The notes below the pieces were generated by a model. It searched no databases and was not told where the DNA came from. It saw only the letters and a list, made by a program, of their open reading frames with translations. Below are positions 33,691 through 44,013 of a stretch of DNA of 64,000 nucleotides, in pieces. Origin of the DNA: Takakia lepidozioides (Eukaryota > Streptophyta > Takakiopsida > Takakiales > Takakiaceae); the NCBI GenBank assembly GCA_030704615.1, contig CM060732.1, positions 39,041,053 to 39,105,052 on the forward strand, written 5' to 3'. Both the position numbers and the translations under genes were made by a program. Numbering within the stretch: the stretch's first letter is position 1; the number at the start of each line of letters is the position of its first letter.

Positions 33691-36600
33691 CTAGTTTTAC
33701 TCAAAATAATAGATATTGATCCTAGCTCATTTTTTACAACACAACATTTCAAAGAAGCATACAATCTAAAGTCTACATTTAATATAATATATGATATTCA
33801 ATTTAAGTAACATGTACCTGATTATTATGATCTTCCTCCCACAACTTTTGGATGGCACTGTCTCGCACATGAAGCACGCGCAAATTGTTCGCAAAAAAAA
33901 GCCCGTGAGGCAAGTAGTCGGACCGCAAATCACACATGCGAAACCATGTCAAACTCTTTGGAAAAGTAATGGAAGATTCCCATGTGAAATCATGTAAGAA
34001 AAGTATTCTTAGTTTTTTCATTGTCTGAAAGCTTTCCATAGCCAATCTTTTGGAATCTCTCTCCACATTCTCCAAATTTAGTGAAAGCACTTGGACCTTG
34101 GATTTGATCTGGACAACACCACAACATACATTCTTGTATTCAACAGGTAATAACATTCATGACGTCTTCAAATAGAAATTCCAATCATATGGCATCTGAA
34201 AAGAATTGAACATGCATTACATTTTGTGTTTCTCTTGTATAATGAATGTCCATCAAGTTGTTGATTTATAGTCAAGCCTTGAAGTTGTGCATCTCTCAAA
34301 ATGTGTTAACACTTGGAACAATCAGTTCGCTCCCTCTTCACCCATCAAATAAATATTTGAGTCTCGACTTGCATCGTACAAACTTTAACAACAATGGAAT
34401 AGACAATTCGATTTTTATGAAATCACCTCATTTTCAGTCAGGTCTGTTGCTTCGTCTTGGGGTACCCAAAAACCACTCCACTTCTCAAGCAAACCATGCT
34501 CTGTCATCACAATGTGTCGACCCATGTCTCGTAGATGATCATGCATCAAGAATCTGCGTTCATAGTCCAACTTCACCAATGCCTTATCTATGAGATTTCG
34601 AAGTCCAATCTCTGCAGACCACCTAGATCCTTTCCAGGCTCGTTTAGCTGTCTCACTTGATTCCCCAAGGAGCACGCAAGCAATGTCAAGGAACATTTTT
34701 TTATGATCTTCCTCGAGAGCATCAAAGCTTATTCGCAAGATCTCATATAGTTTTTTGTACTCTGGGAGATAAGATTGTTTCTGCAACTTCTCAAGGACTT
34801 CTTCCCAAATGCCTTTGTTCTCCTCTCCACTCAATGATGCGCCAATTATCTCCAAAATTAACGGAAGCCCACCACAAGCTTTCACAACATCATTTGCAAG
34901 CTTTTCAAATTGTTCTTTTGGGTTCGAATTCGAAAAAGCATGCAAATTGAACAACTTCTTCGAATCTTCCTCACAAAGACCCTCGACATTGTAGATACCA
35001 CCAAGTTTTAACATCAATCGCTTGTCACGTGATGTCATCACACAACAACTCCCATCTCCTAGTTCTCCAAACATCTCTACATCGAACAATAGAGCATCCA
35101 TTTGAGACCGATCATCAACGTCATCCAACACAATCAAAACCTTCTTCCCACGTAGGCGTGCCTTCAATATTTCTTTTCCTCGAGATACATAATTCATCCT
35201 TAAATCTGTATTTTTGGATATGTCATCGTGCAATTGCTTTTGCATGTTGGTGACCCCATCAGGCTGCTTAGCTCTCTCCTTGATGTCCGCCACAAAACTA
35301 GCCGCCTCAAAACCCGTAAAAATATTATTGTATATTTCTTTTGCTAATGTCGTCTTGCCCACTCCACCTGTGCCCCATATGCCAAATGTCATAACTCCTG
35401 GACCAAGCTGCAGACTTTGGATTACAATTTTTGCTCTTTCCTTAAGCCCGACAGGGTGTTTGGCAGTTCCAAATGGTAATATGTTCAAAACTTCTTCAAC
35501 TTTCTTCACCACTTTCTTCACCACACTCACTTCAGACCTGCACATCAAGGGCATTGATAAGGCTACATAAGGCAGTGCCCCATAAGCATCTCATCAAGAA
35601 TTGCTTCTAAGAACTAGTAATTTTCAATCAGTTATCCAAAGGCAAAAGCAAGCTTCCAAGGAGCTCCAACATCTACACCACAATCAGCACCACACTTTGT
35701 GATCTAAGAGTGCAACAAACAACTTTTTATGCAAAGCTCATAGTGCCAAGGGGCTTTGCCATTAAAGTGATGTTGATCCACTAAAAGATCTCGTCAGAAA
35801 ACAAACAATTATAACTATCATGAAATTTATATGAAATATCCTAAATCATATAATTAAAGTCCCACTTCTACATTTGCATGCACGATTCTTTCCTAGGAGA
35901 TAAAAAGAATGAGGAAATAGAGAGTGGCTGTAATATCTTTACGAATATGGAGATATATCCATACTTACACTTAAAGGTAGCCAAATAAGAAACATTGAGC
36001 AGATCTAATCTAAGGTTATTATAGAGGAATTTTCAGATGAGCAAACAAAAAACAATTAGAGAAACAGCAACAAAAAAGTAATAGAAAAAAAAAAAAAAAA
36101 AAAAAGAAAAAAGAAGCATGTACAAAAAAGACACCAACCATAACAAAACAATGAATATGGATTCATATGAACCCTGAACTAAGAATTGTAGTATATAGAC
36201 TTGGTGACTGCCTCTCACACATCCATGGACCAAGCAAACAATGAACACGTATGGAAGTATCAGGCCACCATCATTTTCTCTCCAAGAGAAAGTAAGTGCA
36301 ATGACCTGACGGTACAAGAACGCACGACAAATCCTTAAAACCGACAAGAGAAGAAAACGATATCCCCATGCAGCCCCTCGTTGTTGACAAAGGCCTCCAC
36401 AACTTCAAGGGTAGAGTCATAAAAGGAAGACAGCAAGGTAGGAGCAATTGGGAAATGAATGCTCCTAAAAGTCAAAATTATGAAAGAGACGTGTTCTCAG
36501 GAGTGGGAGGGAGGTGGGAAATCAAGTAAATCATCATCATGCTAAATATACATGAGTAATCAAGCAAACTTTGCACACCCTACCCATCTGCAAGTTCCAC

Positions 36601-38296
36601 TCCCATGCGATGTGATGCTTGAGTGAGTGCTTCCTTCCACTTTGTCACTTCTTCATCAGTGTGCCGCTGTCTTAGTTTCTCAAGCCCAGCCCTTAAACAA
36701 CCGTTATCTGCCCAGCGTACATCGCTGGGTGTCACATCATAGAAGATGGGCAAGATGACATTGTCATGGCTTTTCAACATGAGGCATAGCTCATCCAGGC
36801 ACCACTTGGACTCCGTATAACCCTTACTGAACACCGGTATGCAGATACGAGCACTGCGGATAGCATGATCGATGGACTCCCATGGACTCTCTCCCAAACC
36901 AATATCTTTGGCGTCGAGGAACGGTTTAAACCCAGCAGTGCGCAGCGCCTCATCCAAGTGGCCCACGAAAGTCTTCTTTACGTCCGGCCCTCTATGACTG
37001 ATAAACACATCATACCTCTCCACGGGACCTGCACATAGAAGAACAGAACCTTTTCCTGCACAAAGTGAATGCCTCAGAGGATGATGTTGACTTGCAAAAG
37101 GGTCAGTTTAATCTGACCTTAACTCAAGGGGATTTTCCAGCAGCCATGACAAGAAAACAATGCCCAAGTAAATGGCCATGCCTGAGCATACAAACCAAAA
37201 AATGGTGAGGCTCCTGGGGATGAGCGAAAAGGTATTTACCAAGCCACCAGTTCCCTCACCCCTGACTCTCTTTCTATCTTTCATACCTCAGATACGTACC
37301 AATTGTGACACTATTTAGGTGTGTGACTCTTAGTGCACATCACCTGCGGAATCACATGTACCGATCAACACCAGTATTGTAATACCAGTGTTAGACCTTC
37401 AAGCTGGCGTCCATGGACTTCTAAAACAGATTAAACTTTTCTCATCTCCAGCAGGTAACTCCCACTTTCAGTCGTCTTGCACCCAGCTTACTCACCTACG
37501 TCGTTTCTTCCAGTTCTCTTGCATTCCCATGTCATCATGTTTACCACGGATAGTTCCTAAACTTAACACCAGAACAGTGCCTCTTCATTCAGATCGGGTG
37601 TGGTGCGAACTACTCCCCAAACTTCAAACAAGTTGGCGCAAGGTGAGAAGGACTTATGCTCATCAAGTCCCGCCAAATTTCCACCACTTCTGGGAGGTGC
37701 GGAATGTTCACAAAAGAAGCTCGCGGCGGTGGGCTATCGTCTGATAACCCCTACTAATTGTCAATCCCACCCAAGGAGGCCAGCGGAGTAGCTCTCTCAA
37801 TGGAGGAAAGAAAGCTGACAGCGTTACCTCTGGGGGTTCGGTTGCCGCGGTTGATATCCACTGAGTCATCCTCGGCAGCCCGTTCATGTGGATCCTGAGA
37901 GCTGGAAGCAAGCGTGGACCTTTGAGCAGATGCAGAGCTGATATCCACTGAGTCATCCTCGGCAGCCCGTTCATGTGGATCCTGAGAGCTGGAAGCAAGC
38001 GTGGACCTTTGAGCAGATGCAGCGCTGATATCCACTGAGTCATCCTCGGTAGCCCGTTCATGTGGACCCTGAGAACTGGAAGCAAGCGTGGACCTTTGAG
38101 CAGATGCAGCACTGGATTTCGACCAGAGAGGAGGCAGCCACTGCACGGCACAGCGAACATAGCACACACCAACAATCGCAAGCGCCGCCCAGGTAGCCCA
38201 TCCTACATTTTGACTCTTCCACTGTACGCTCCAATTCATGTTCACCCTCGATCGGCTTCCGATGCAGCACCAACCTTCATCCACCACAAGCTGCAT
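29950..38296 (-). CDS. TIR-NB-ARC-LRR immune receptor with N-terminal membrane segment
   Basis: Exons inferred from phase-consistent GT-AG sites are 38296-37828, 37028-36584, 35537-34427, 34195-33818 and 33690-29950, about 2047 codons. Exon 1 gives a hydrophobic segment (residues about 33-54) and three 29-residue repeats. Exon 2 is the TIR domain (YDVFISHRGPDVKKTFV; WCLDELCLML with the conserved catalytic-type Glu). Exon 3 is NB-ARC with GTGGVGKTT P-loop, VLIVLDDVDD, GSCCVMTSRD, CGGLPL and MHDHLRDMGR, all present. Exon 4 links to LRRs, and exon 5 has about 50 LRRs. TIR-NLRs sense effectors and signal by TIR NADase activity in plants. Odd points are a TGA at 34157-34159 in exon 4, unless a later acceptor is used, and a one-base deletion at about 29957 that ends the LRR frame early. 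Confidence 0.85.
33818..34195 (-). CDS. TIR-NLR exon 4: linker to LRRs, with in-frame TGA
   Basis: The acceptor TTTTCAG gives a phase-0 exon starting MPYDWNFYLKTS, followed directly by TGA (34159-34157) and then MLLPVEYKNV, with LRR-like reading to the donor CAG|GTACAT. An alternative acceptor TACAAG near 34136 would skip the stop. If the first acceptor is used, the gene is a pseudogene or makes a TIR-NB-ARC protein without LRRs. Confidence 0.7.
34427..35537 (-). CDS. TIR-NLR exon 3: NB-ARC ATPase domain
   Basis: This exon has 370 codons with all main NB-ARC motifs. It opens SEVSVVKKVVKKVEEVL, with the P-loop near residue 45, kinase-2 VLIVLDDVDD, RNBS-B, GLPL, RNBS-D (FLDIACVLLGE) and MHD. 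The Trp after the MHD helix region and the kinase-2 Asp fit the TNL class. The exon ends TENE|GTGATT. Confidence 0.9.
35538..36583 (-). other. Intron 2 of the TIR-NLR gene
   Basis: A 1046-bp intron with an A-run of about 22 near 36088-36109. No other gene is seen. Confidence 0.7.
36584..37028 (-). CDS. TIR-NLR exon 2: TIR domain
   Basis: The acceptor TGTGCAG lies just above 37028; there is no ATG at the domain start (the first Val codon is GTG). The TIR spans the whole exon. It contains RYDVFISHRGPDVKK (strand A), LDAKDIGLGE (BB-loop region), FSKGYTESKWCLDEL with the conserved Glu, and FYDVTPSDVRW. The donor GG|GTAGGG gives phase 2, matching exon 3. Confidence 0.88.
37029..37827 (-). other. 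Intron 1 of the TIR-NLR gene
   Basis: A 799-bp gap between the membrane/repeat exon and the TIR exon, with matching phases. No other gene is recognised. Confidence 0.6.
37828..38296 (-). CDS. TIR-NLR exon 1: membrane segment and 29-residue repeats
   Basis: The start is ATG 38296, since the frame extends upstream only to a GTG at 38314. A predicted membrane segment (WATWAALAIVGVCYVRCAV) precedes three tandem repeats beginning SAQRSTLASSSQ and ending HERAAEDDSVDI; DNA period 87 bp, about 37851-38111. The donor GAG|GTAACG at 37828/37827 leaves one base, which joins exactly with the two bases at the start of the TIR exon (37028). Exon assignment rests on that phase match and on the same orientation. 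Confidence 0.65.
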
Positions 38297-38314
38297 GCCA
38301 TGCCATGACTTCAC

Positions 38315-39054
38315 ACTCTCAAGAACCCACTACCTCTTTCAGAATATGAAATCCCACAGACATCAATACATGTCGGAAAGACCTCATACCGCATGTACAA
38401 GCATCCCCAGCCATTGGAATGGCGTTGTGCGGCATAGTGAGGAGACGATGCAAGGGCGTCCATGGCAGCGAGCACGCAAGAAGAAGCAAGTAGCACTGAA
38501 GACACAGGATCGCGGTGAGGATCAGAAGGACCCAACACGACTGCCTCGCTCCCTCTCTCTTCCCAGTATTCATCCAGAAATATGGATGAACAATCCGCTC
38601 ATGGATGTTGGTTAACCTTCCCCTTAAACATAAAGCACTTTGAAATATTTCTCTTTGTTATTATCTGCTCCCCCAAAGTAGATTGGCTCGCTTGGCGCAG
38701 TGACAGACTTTCTTCTTTTCAACAAAAGCTGGAAGAACACACAGGAAAGGGAGCAGTGAGTTGAGAATGAAAAGAAGCGCCTGGTCGAAAAGATTCGAAA
38801 GGTGGAAAGAAATCTTTCACATGCTTTACAAGGGAAGGTCCCACACAAGGGCGGTGCCAGAAAATCGAGGAATGCCCCCACACCAGGGCCACGAGTGGCG
38901 CAATCAAGTCGCACCAGCTCTCCTCACTCATATCCACAATCGTGGGTATCTAAACATGCTCTCCTGGTCTTTTTCCATGTCCAAAGTACTCTGATAAGCA
39001 GTGCACTACTGCTCAATTGACTCATATGCACCGAATCTCTTGTTGCTGTGTACA
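38315..39054. other. Upstream region of the TIR-NLR gene
   Basis: No gene is recognised. It should contain the promoter of the leftward TIR-NLR gene; no core element could be placed with confidence. Confidence 0.5.
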
Positions 39055-39256
39055 TGAATCCATCAAATTGTATATATATTTACATTTGACGCCTCCCCAA
39101 GGAAGCGTAAATTATGGTGTCTCTTCACCCCCAAGGGTTACTGCCTTCCGCTAGGAAGGTGGACACCTTTGTGACACAATTGGTGGATTGAACCCACAAC
39201 CACTTTCAAGGTGGTGTGTGCCCATTACCATTGGGCTACAACTTGAATCCATCAAA
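39055..39256 (-). mobile_element. tRNA-derived SINE with perfect 13-bp target duplication
   Basis: The SINE body is 39068-39243 on the minus strand. The A-box-like GTAGCCCAATGGTAATGGG (39221-39239) and B-box GGGTTCAATCC (39185-39195) are RNA polymerase III promoter elements. Downstream, CTAGCGGAAGG and GGTGTCCACC recall the Au-type plant SINE body. The identical 13-mer TGAATCCATCAAA lies at 39055-39067 and 39244-39256. Confidence 0.85.
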
Positions 39257-39586
39257 CAACCTTCAAAAGAGGTGGAAAAAGAATAGACGGTAGAATGTCA
39301 TGGCAGGGCCATGCTTTCGGCACAACAGAGCTGGAAACAGTGGAAGGCAGGACAAGAAGAAAGAAGGTGGGGCCCAACCATCCCCCAAGGCTCACTTCAG
39401 AAGTGAGATTTTTTTAAGCTGTTCTGATTTCCGTACAATAGATTTTCATCAGTTTGTTTCAAAATGTTCACTGCACCATGAAAGAAAGAAAGAAATTCTA
39501 CACTATCCATGGGAAGCTAAGAGAGTTTATAGGACAAAGGAAGTTGGATACAAGGACAGTGGGGCCCACTACAAGCAGCCCAAAAA

Positions 39587-39960
39587 CTACACTGGAACTT
39601 CAAGAAATTCCTTAAGGTAGAGGCATCTTCTGATCCTTGCAAAGAAACACATCTGTGTCAGATTGGCTATAGCTACATAGGTAGTAGTAGTGGGACAGTG
39701 AGAAAAGAAATGCTCAGTCTCCATCTCCTGAAGCCAGGCAGAGTTGTCCAGCATGCTGTACCTATCCCATCTCCTAGTCTCTATCCTCATACTTTGTAAG
39801 CCCACATTAGGAGATGGAGAGAGAGGCACAATCCAATACTTAGGCCATAAGATTCTATCCTTGGGAGAAGAAGGAAGGCAAATTGATAGAGCTGCAGTTA
39901 TGTGGTAAGGGGAGTCAGTGATTTCTCAGTTATCTCCCGCTGACATGGAGTTGAAACTCA
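39587..39960 (-). pseudogene. Possible LINE zinc-binding remnant
   Basis: Minus-strand reading contains METEHFFSHCP within KDRILWPKYW...RRWDRYSM. This recalls the ET-x-H-x-F-x-x-C core of the zf-RVT domain found at the C-terminus of plant LINE reverse transcriptases. It is short and degenerate. Confidence 0.35.
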
Positions 39961-41490
39961 TGTCTAATGAGTCACAGGGGGGGAGCCCTCTTTGATCTCA
40001 ACTTCCCCCCACCAGGTACAAACTTCTCAGCTCCAGGGTCATGACACCTCTTTGCTCTCAAGTTCCGCCCACAAACTCCTCCATTACCATCTCCACCATT
40101 TGCACTTCAGGTTTGAATGCATGAGGTACCTTACTTATGGAAGGACCCATAACTTTCCTTTGGAGGGATGACGACTTGTGCAAAATCTGACCGTATACAA
40201 CTCCAAGTAGGACCCTTAAGTATGCCCTGAGTTTACCTACAACTCCTCATATATGGCCATCTGAGAACCCTAAACTAGCTGACAGAGGGAGACGAGAGAG
40301 TGTGTGAATGCAAACATGTGGCCTAAGGGGCAAAGCACTCCGCATTGCATGTACTGCAATACTGGGTGTCATAAACTGGGCCGTCGAAATACCTACCCGG
40401 TACAGCAGCCGAAACTAATTGCGGGCCCATTAATGCATCTAAAGAGCAGGTAATGGAACCCTTTACGCTGAATTAATTATCGCCTAAACGGTTGTCCAGG
40501 GATAGTAGGCCCCAAGGGATTCAACGCTCAATTCTTGTGGACCTGAGCATGTTTTGAGTTTATGAATGAAAAGGTGGCCAGAGGTGCAGATATTCCAGTC
40601 AAGGGTAAGAAAAGCTCGACTGAGAGCATCCCCATTCTACGCCTCTATGGACCCCTGCACCCGTACTTCTCGTATACAGGTTCAAAATCACCGCCAAATG
40701 TACCACACCCTTGCCCCCCTACCATATACGCCGTTCAGGGCGGGCACTGAACCGCCTCTCTTTCACCGAATCCGTGCACAATATTCAGTCCCTGAAATAA
40801 CCCAGAGATGAGGGGCAATGAAAGAAGCTTTGTACTAAGCATGTCCCACAGCTCAGAATGAAAAGATGTGCTAAAATGAATGTGTCAGGCTTGGCGGTTC
40901 CCAGAGCTGCATGATGTATTATTTCTCTAGCATTGCCCAGAGACGGCCAGTGAAATCATTACATTGTGTAGAGTGGCCCATGCTACTGGGGCCACTTGAA
41001 GATGTTCACGTCTTTCTTGATGTGTTACTAACTCCTCTCTACCTCCATCTCCACCCAATGGAGTATGGCTTAAATGTCCATAAATAAAATAACCCTCACT
41101 GTTACAATGCAAATACATTTGCCCCTCAACTCAAGAACTACGGACCTTGGCGCGCAGTGCCAGGCCGTTCCTAAACGCCCGGCGGGGCGTCCGCGCGACG
41201 TAGTTTTCTAACGCAGGAGAACCTGCGTTATGCAGATGGAAGTGCGTTCCTTGAAAGCTGCAACCTGTTAGGGCGCCACCAATGTGGGAAGGCGCCATGA
41301 GAGCAAGAAAATGAGGAAATAACATTATACTGACGTCACCCTTTGCCTTGTTGGATCTTAACAACCAATACATGCTGTTGAAACTGGGTCCCACCAAGGA
41401 GCCACCAAGGAAGGATGGGGCTTGTGTGGCCGCTCCCCTTGCAACGTTGGGAAGGAAGACATTGTTTTTCAACGTGCGTCCTGGCTATCA
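39961..41490. other. Intergenic, no gene recognised
   Basis: Only short unconvincing frames were found, and no repeat structure was recognised by eye. Confidence 0.5.
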
Positions 41491-42117
41491 GCCTCTGAAT
41501 TTTGTGTGGCCTCATCGTAATGAGGCCGCACCGTGCAGAGGGGACAGGGACTTGAGAGCGGGCCTGCTACATTAAAACGATCCCAATTCCTCTGGTTCTC
41601 TTATATATAAACAAAACTACGATTTGTTGGCAAGGTGGAGGTTGTGGTCTGGTAGTAGTAGGTCGGAGATGTAGCGATGTAGGTATTGGGTTCCATTCCC
41701 TGAACGTGGTTCCGGTGGCAGGCACTGACTACAACTACCTCCTCCGTCCACGTATGTAACTACTCTCATGCAGCTAGTTTCAGCTTGGTTGTGCAACTAC
41801 CTTCATGTAGAAAATCCTAAAACTACCTGCATAGAGGTAGTTGTAAATTTCATAGCTGTTTCAGCTTGGTTTTGCAACTACCCTCATGTAGAAAATCCTA
41901 AAACTACCTTCATGAAGGTAGTTGTAAATTTCATATGCTGTTTCAGCTCGGTTTTGCATCCACCTTCATGTAGAAAGTCCTAAAATTACCTGCATGGAGG
42001 TAGTTGTAAATCTCATATGCCAAAAAAATTCTTAGTCCTCGACGCACGAAGGTAGTTTGCTCCTATATTAATGCTCTGACCAGCCTCATTATGACGAGGC
42101 CACACAAAATTCCGAGC
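41491..42117. mobile_element. Non-autonomous MULE-related element (MITE-like)
   Basis: The ends are inverted copies of the terminal sequence of the large MULE at 48366-57355. Left: GCCTCTGAATTTTGTGTGG plus CTCATCGTAATGAGG and GCAGAGGGGACAGG. Right: CCTCATTATGACGAGG plus CCACACAAAATTCCGAGC. Inside are about three copies of an 88-bp unit with CTACCTTCATG and GAGGTAGTTG motifs (41765-42010), resembling the ACTACCTGCACG/GGTAGT hairpins of the large MULE. No coding capacity is seen. A clear target duplication was not found. Confidence 0.75.
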
Positions 42118-42131
42118 CCATCATTATCTGT

Positions 42132-42356
42132 CGTAAAAACCTTCTGATTATTTGGCTTTCTTCCCTGACAGGAATTTTCCCTCGCACGTGATTACAGGTT
42201 TTTGTCCCGGGACGGGGCTGTAATCCCAGATTATGGAATCTGTCCCCCCATTCTTTATGGATCTATTTTGGGCAGACGATTTTCAAACTTGGGCAGCGAT
42301 CTACAATGACGTGACAATGAAACCCTAGTGGCAACGCAGAGGAGAAACGGGCAGTC
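42132..42356 (+). repeat. Left arm of long inverted repeat around the GH105 locus
   Basis: It begins CGTAAAAACCTTC and includes GATTACAGGTTTTTGTCCCG and CTATTTTGGGCAGACG. It pairs, with about 90% match by eye plus small indels, with 47720-47952 in reverse. Confidence 0.85.
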
Positions 42357-42831
42357 TCGAAAACGGGCAGATTCGTTTTCAACGAAAGGTAAAGCCCTCG
42401 CCCTTGGACTTTCCGGGATTTTCGACCCCTGGCCTCGGGCTCCGGTCATTTTAGTGACTAAAATGAAATAAATAAATACAAGGGTTGGTCATTTTAGTCT
42501 GTGAAGAGACTCGTGAATCCCGGGTATGACAGGAGGATGACGAGAACGATGACGGCGGTACTCTTGTGCTGCCCGACCGGCGGCCTCTTCAAATGGATAA
42601 CGACAATTGTGTCGGACTCTCGGAGGTAACGGTGAGAGCATTGATGATGTTGACGAGACTGGGAGTATTGAGGATGTCACTAGGCTACCGACAGATTGCG
42701 TTGTTTCGTGAATGCACTGCGTACTGACTGCACGGCACTCGTGTTTCTTATGGGCGATAGCACAGGAAATTTGGAGAGGACAGTCAAGTGTGAGGCGTCA
42801 GGCTGCAGGTGCCTGACAGAAGCTAGCGTCC

Positions 42832-44013
42832 ATGAAGGTGGCTGTGGCACTATCCTTTTTGTTGGGATGGACACGGTTGCAGCTGGCTATGGCGGGGACG
42901 TTGGAAACGGGCAGCCTGCTGCAGACGCCCTTACTGGTACGCATGGCAGACACAGCGCTGGAGATCTGGAACTCGTCGGGGCCTGGAGGTGAGGTGTGGA
43001 ATTACGAGCGCGGCGTGCTGCTGTATGGCATGGAGGCGGTGTGGCGGAGGACAGGTGACGACAAGTACTTGCGGTTCATACAGCGCAGAACGGATGCGTT
43101 CGTGTCGGAGATTGGATCCATTCCGAGCTACAAGCTCAAGGAATACAGCCTCGACAACATTCGGTCGGGCGTGAATCTGCTGTTTCTGTACAAGCAGACG
43201 GGATTGGAGAGGTATCGCAAGGCCGCAGATTTGTTGCGAGAGCAGCTGAGAACTCATCCGCGGTTGTCTGAAGGTGGGTACTGGCACAAGCTCATCTATC
43301 CTTACCAGATGTGGCTGGATGGTCTGTTCATGGCGGAGCCTTTCCGCGCTGAGTACGCATTGACATTCAACGAGCCGGAGGAGTTCGAGGACATTGCGAT
43401 GCAGTTCATCTGGATGGAGAAGGACGCACGCGACAGCAAGACGGGGCTGCTCTACCACGGATACGATGAATCCAGGCAGCAGGCCTGGGCCGATCCCGTG
43501 ACGGGCAGATCGCCGATCTTCTGGGGCCGCGCTTTGGGATGGTATGCCATGGCCATTGTGGATACCTTGGACTTCTTCCCCGAGGATCATCCCAGGCGAC
43601 TCGACCTCGTCAAGATCCTGCAGCGCCTTGCTGTGGCGATCAAGGACGTGCAGGATCCTGAGTCGGCCCTCTGGTGGCAGGTTCTGGATCAAGGTGGGCG
43701 GGCGGGGAATTACCTGGAATCGTCTGCATCTTGTATGTTCGTGTACGCCCTGGCCAAAGGTGTGCGCAAGGGATACTTGTCACCTCGCTATCTCCTCGTC
43801 TCCGAGAACGGTTTCAAGGGAATCAAGTCGGAGTTTATTGAGGCAAGGTCGGATGGAGGTGTCAATCTCACCCAGACAGTTACTGGGACAGGACTTGGAG
43901 GAAATCCTTACCACAATGGAACGTATCAGTACTACATCAGTGTGAAGGTGGCGACCAACGATGCTAAAGGTGTTGGCCCGTTCCTGCTGGCCAGCACCGA
44001 GCTGTCGCGATGA
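42832..44013 (+). CDS. Unsaturated rhamnogalacturonyl hydrolase-like enzyme, GH105
   Basis: This is an intact single-exon gene of 393 residues, the usual length for GH105. The family removes the unsaturated galacturonic acid left at the non-reducing end of rhamnogalacturonan fragments by pectate-type lyases, using vinyl-ether hydration. Residues 1-21 look like a signal peptide. Family motifs visible are WNYERGVLLYGM (56-67), YSLDNIRSG (105-113), WHKLIYPYQMWLDGLFM (151-167) with Asp163 equivalent to the catalytic Asp of Bacillus YteR, LLYHGYDES (207-215), FWGRALGWYAM (230-240) and LESSASCMFVYAL (295-307). The ATG at 42832 is chosen because it starts the signal peptide. GC content is higher than its surroundings. 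It lies between inverted repeats at 42132-42356 and 47720-47952. Transfer from a microbe is possible but unproven. Confidence 0.9.
   Translation: MKVAVALSFLLGWTRLQLAMAGTLETGSLLQTPLLVRMADTALEIWNSSGPGGEVWNYERGVLLYGMEAVWRRTGDDKYLRFIQRRTDAFVSEIGSIPSYKLKEYSLDNIRSGVNLLFLYKQTGLERYRKAADLLREQLRTHPRLSEGGYWHKLIYPYQMWLDGLFMAEPFRAEYALTFNEPEEFEDIAMQFIWMEKDARDSKTGLLYHGYDESRQQAWADPVTGRSPIFWGRALGWYAMAIVDTLDFFPEDHPRRLDLVKILQRLAVAIKDVQDPESALWWQVLDQGGRAGNYLESSASCMFVYALAKGVRKGYLSPRYLLVSENGFKGIKSEFIEARSDGGVNLTQTVTGTGLGGNPYHNGTYQYYISVKVATNDAKGVGPFLLASTELSR

Noticed and set aside
40300..40440. Possible third tRNA-like/SINE sequence (GTGGCCTAAGGGGCAAAGC)
   Set aside because: An A-box-like stretch is present, but there is no convincing B box at the right distance and no target duplication.
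42931..43692. 253-codon open frame antisense to the GH105 gene
   Set aside because: It is a shadow of the GC-rich coding strand; it has no domain-like pattern, and the sense strand has full GH105 motifs.
42832..44013. Bacterial contamination as source of the GH105 gene
   Set aside because: It is flanked on both sides by plant-type repeats and gene remnants within the same continuous sequence. Transfer remains possible; a contaminating contig does not fit.
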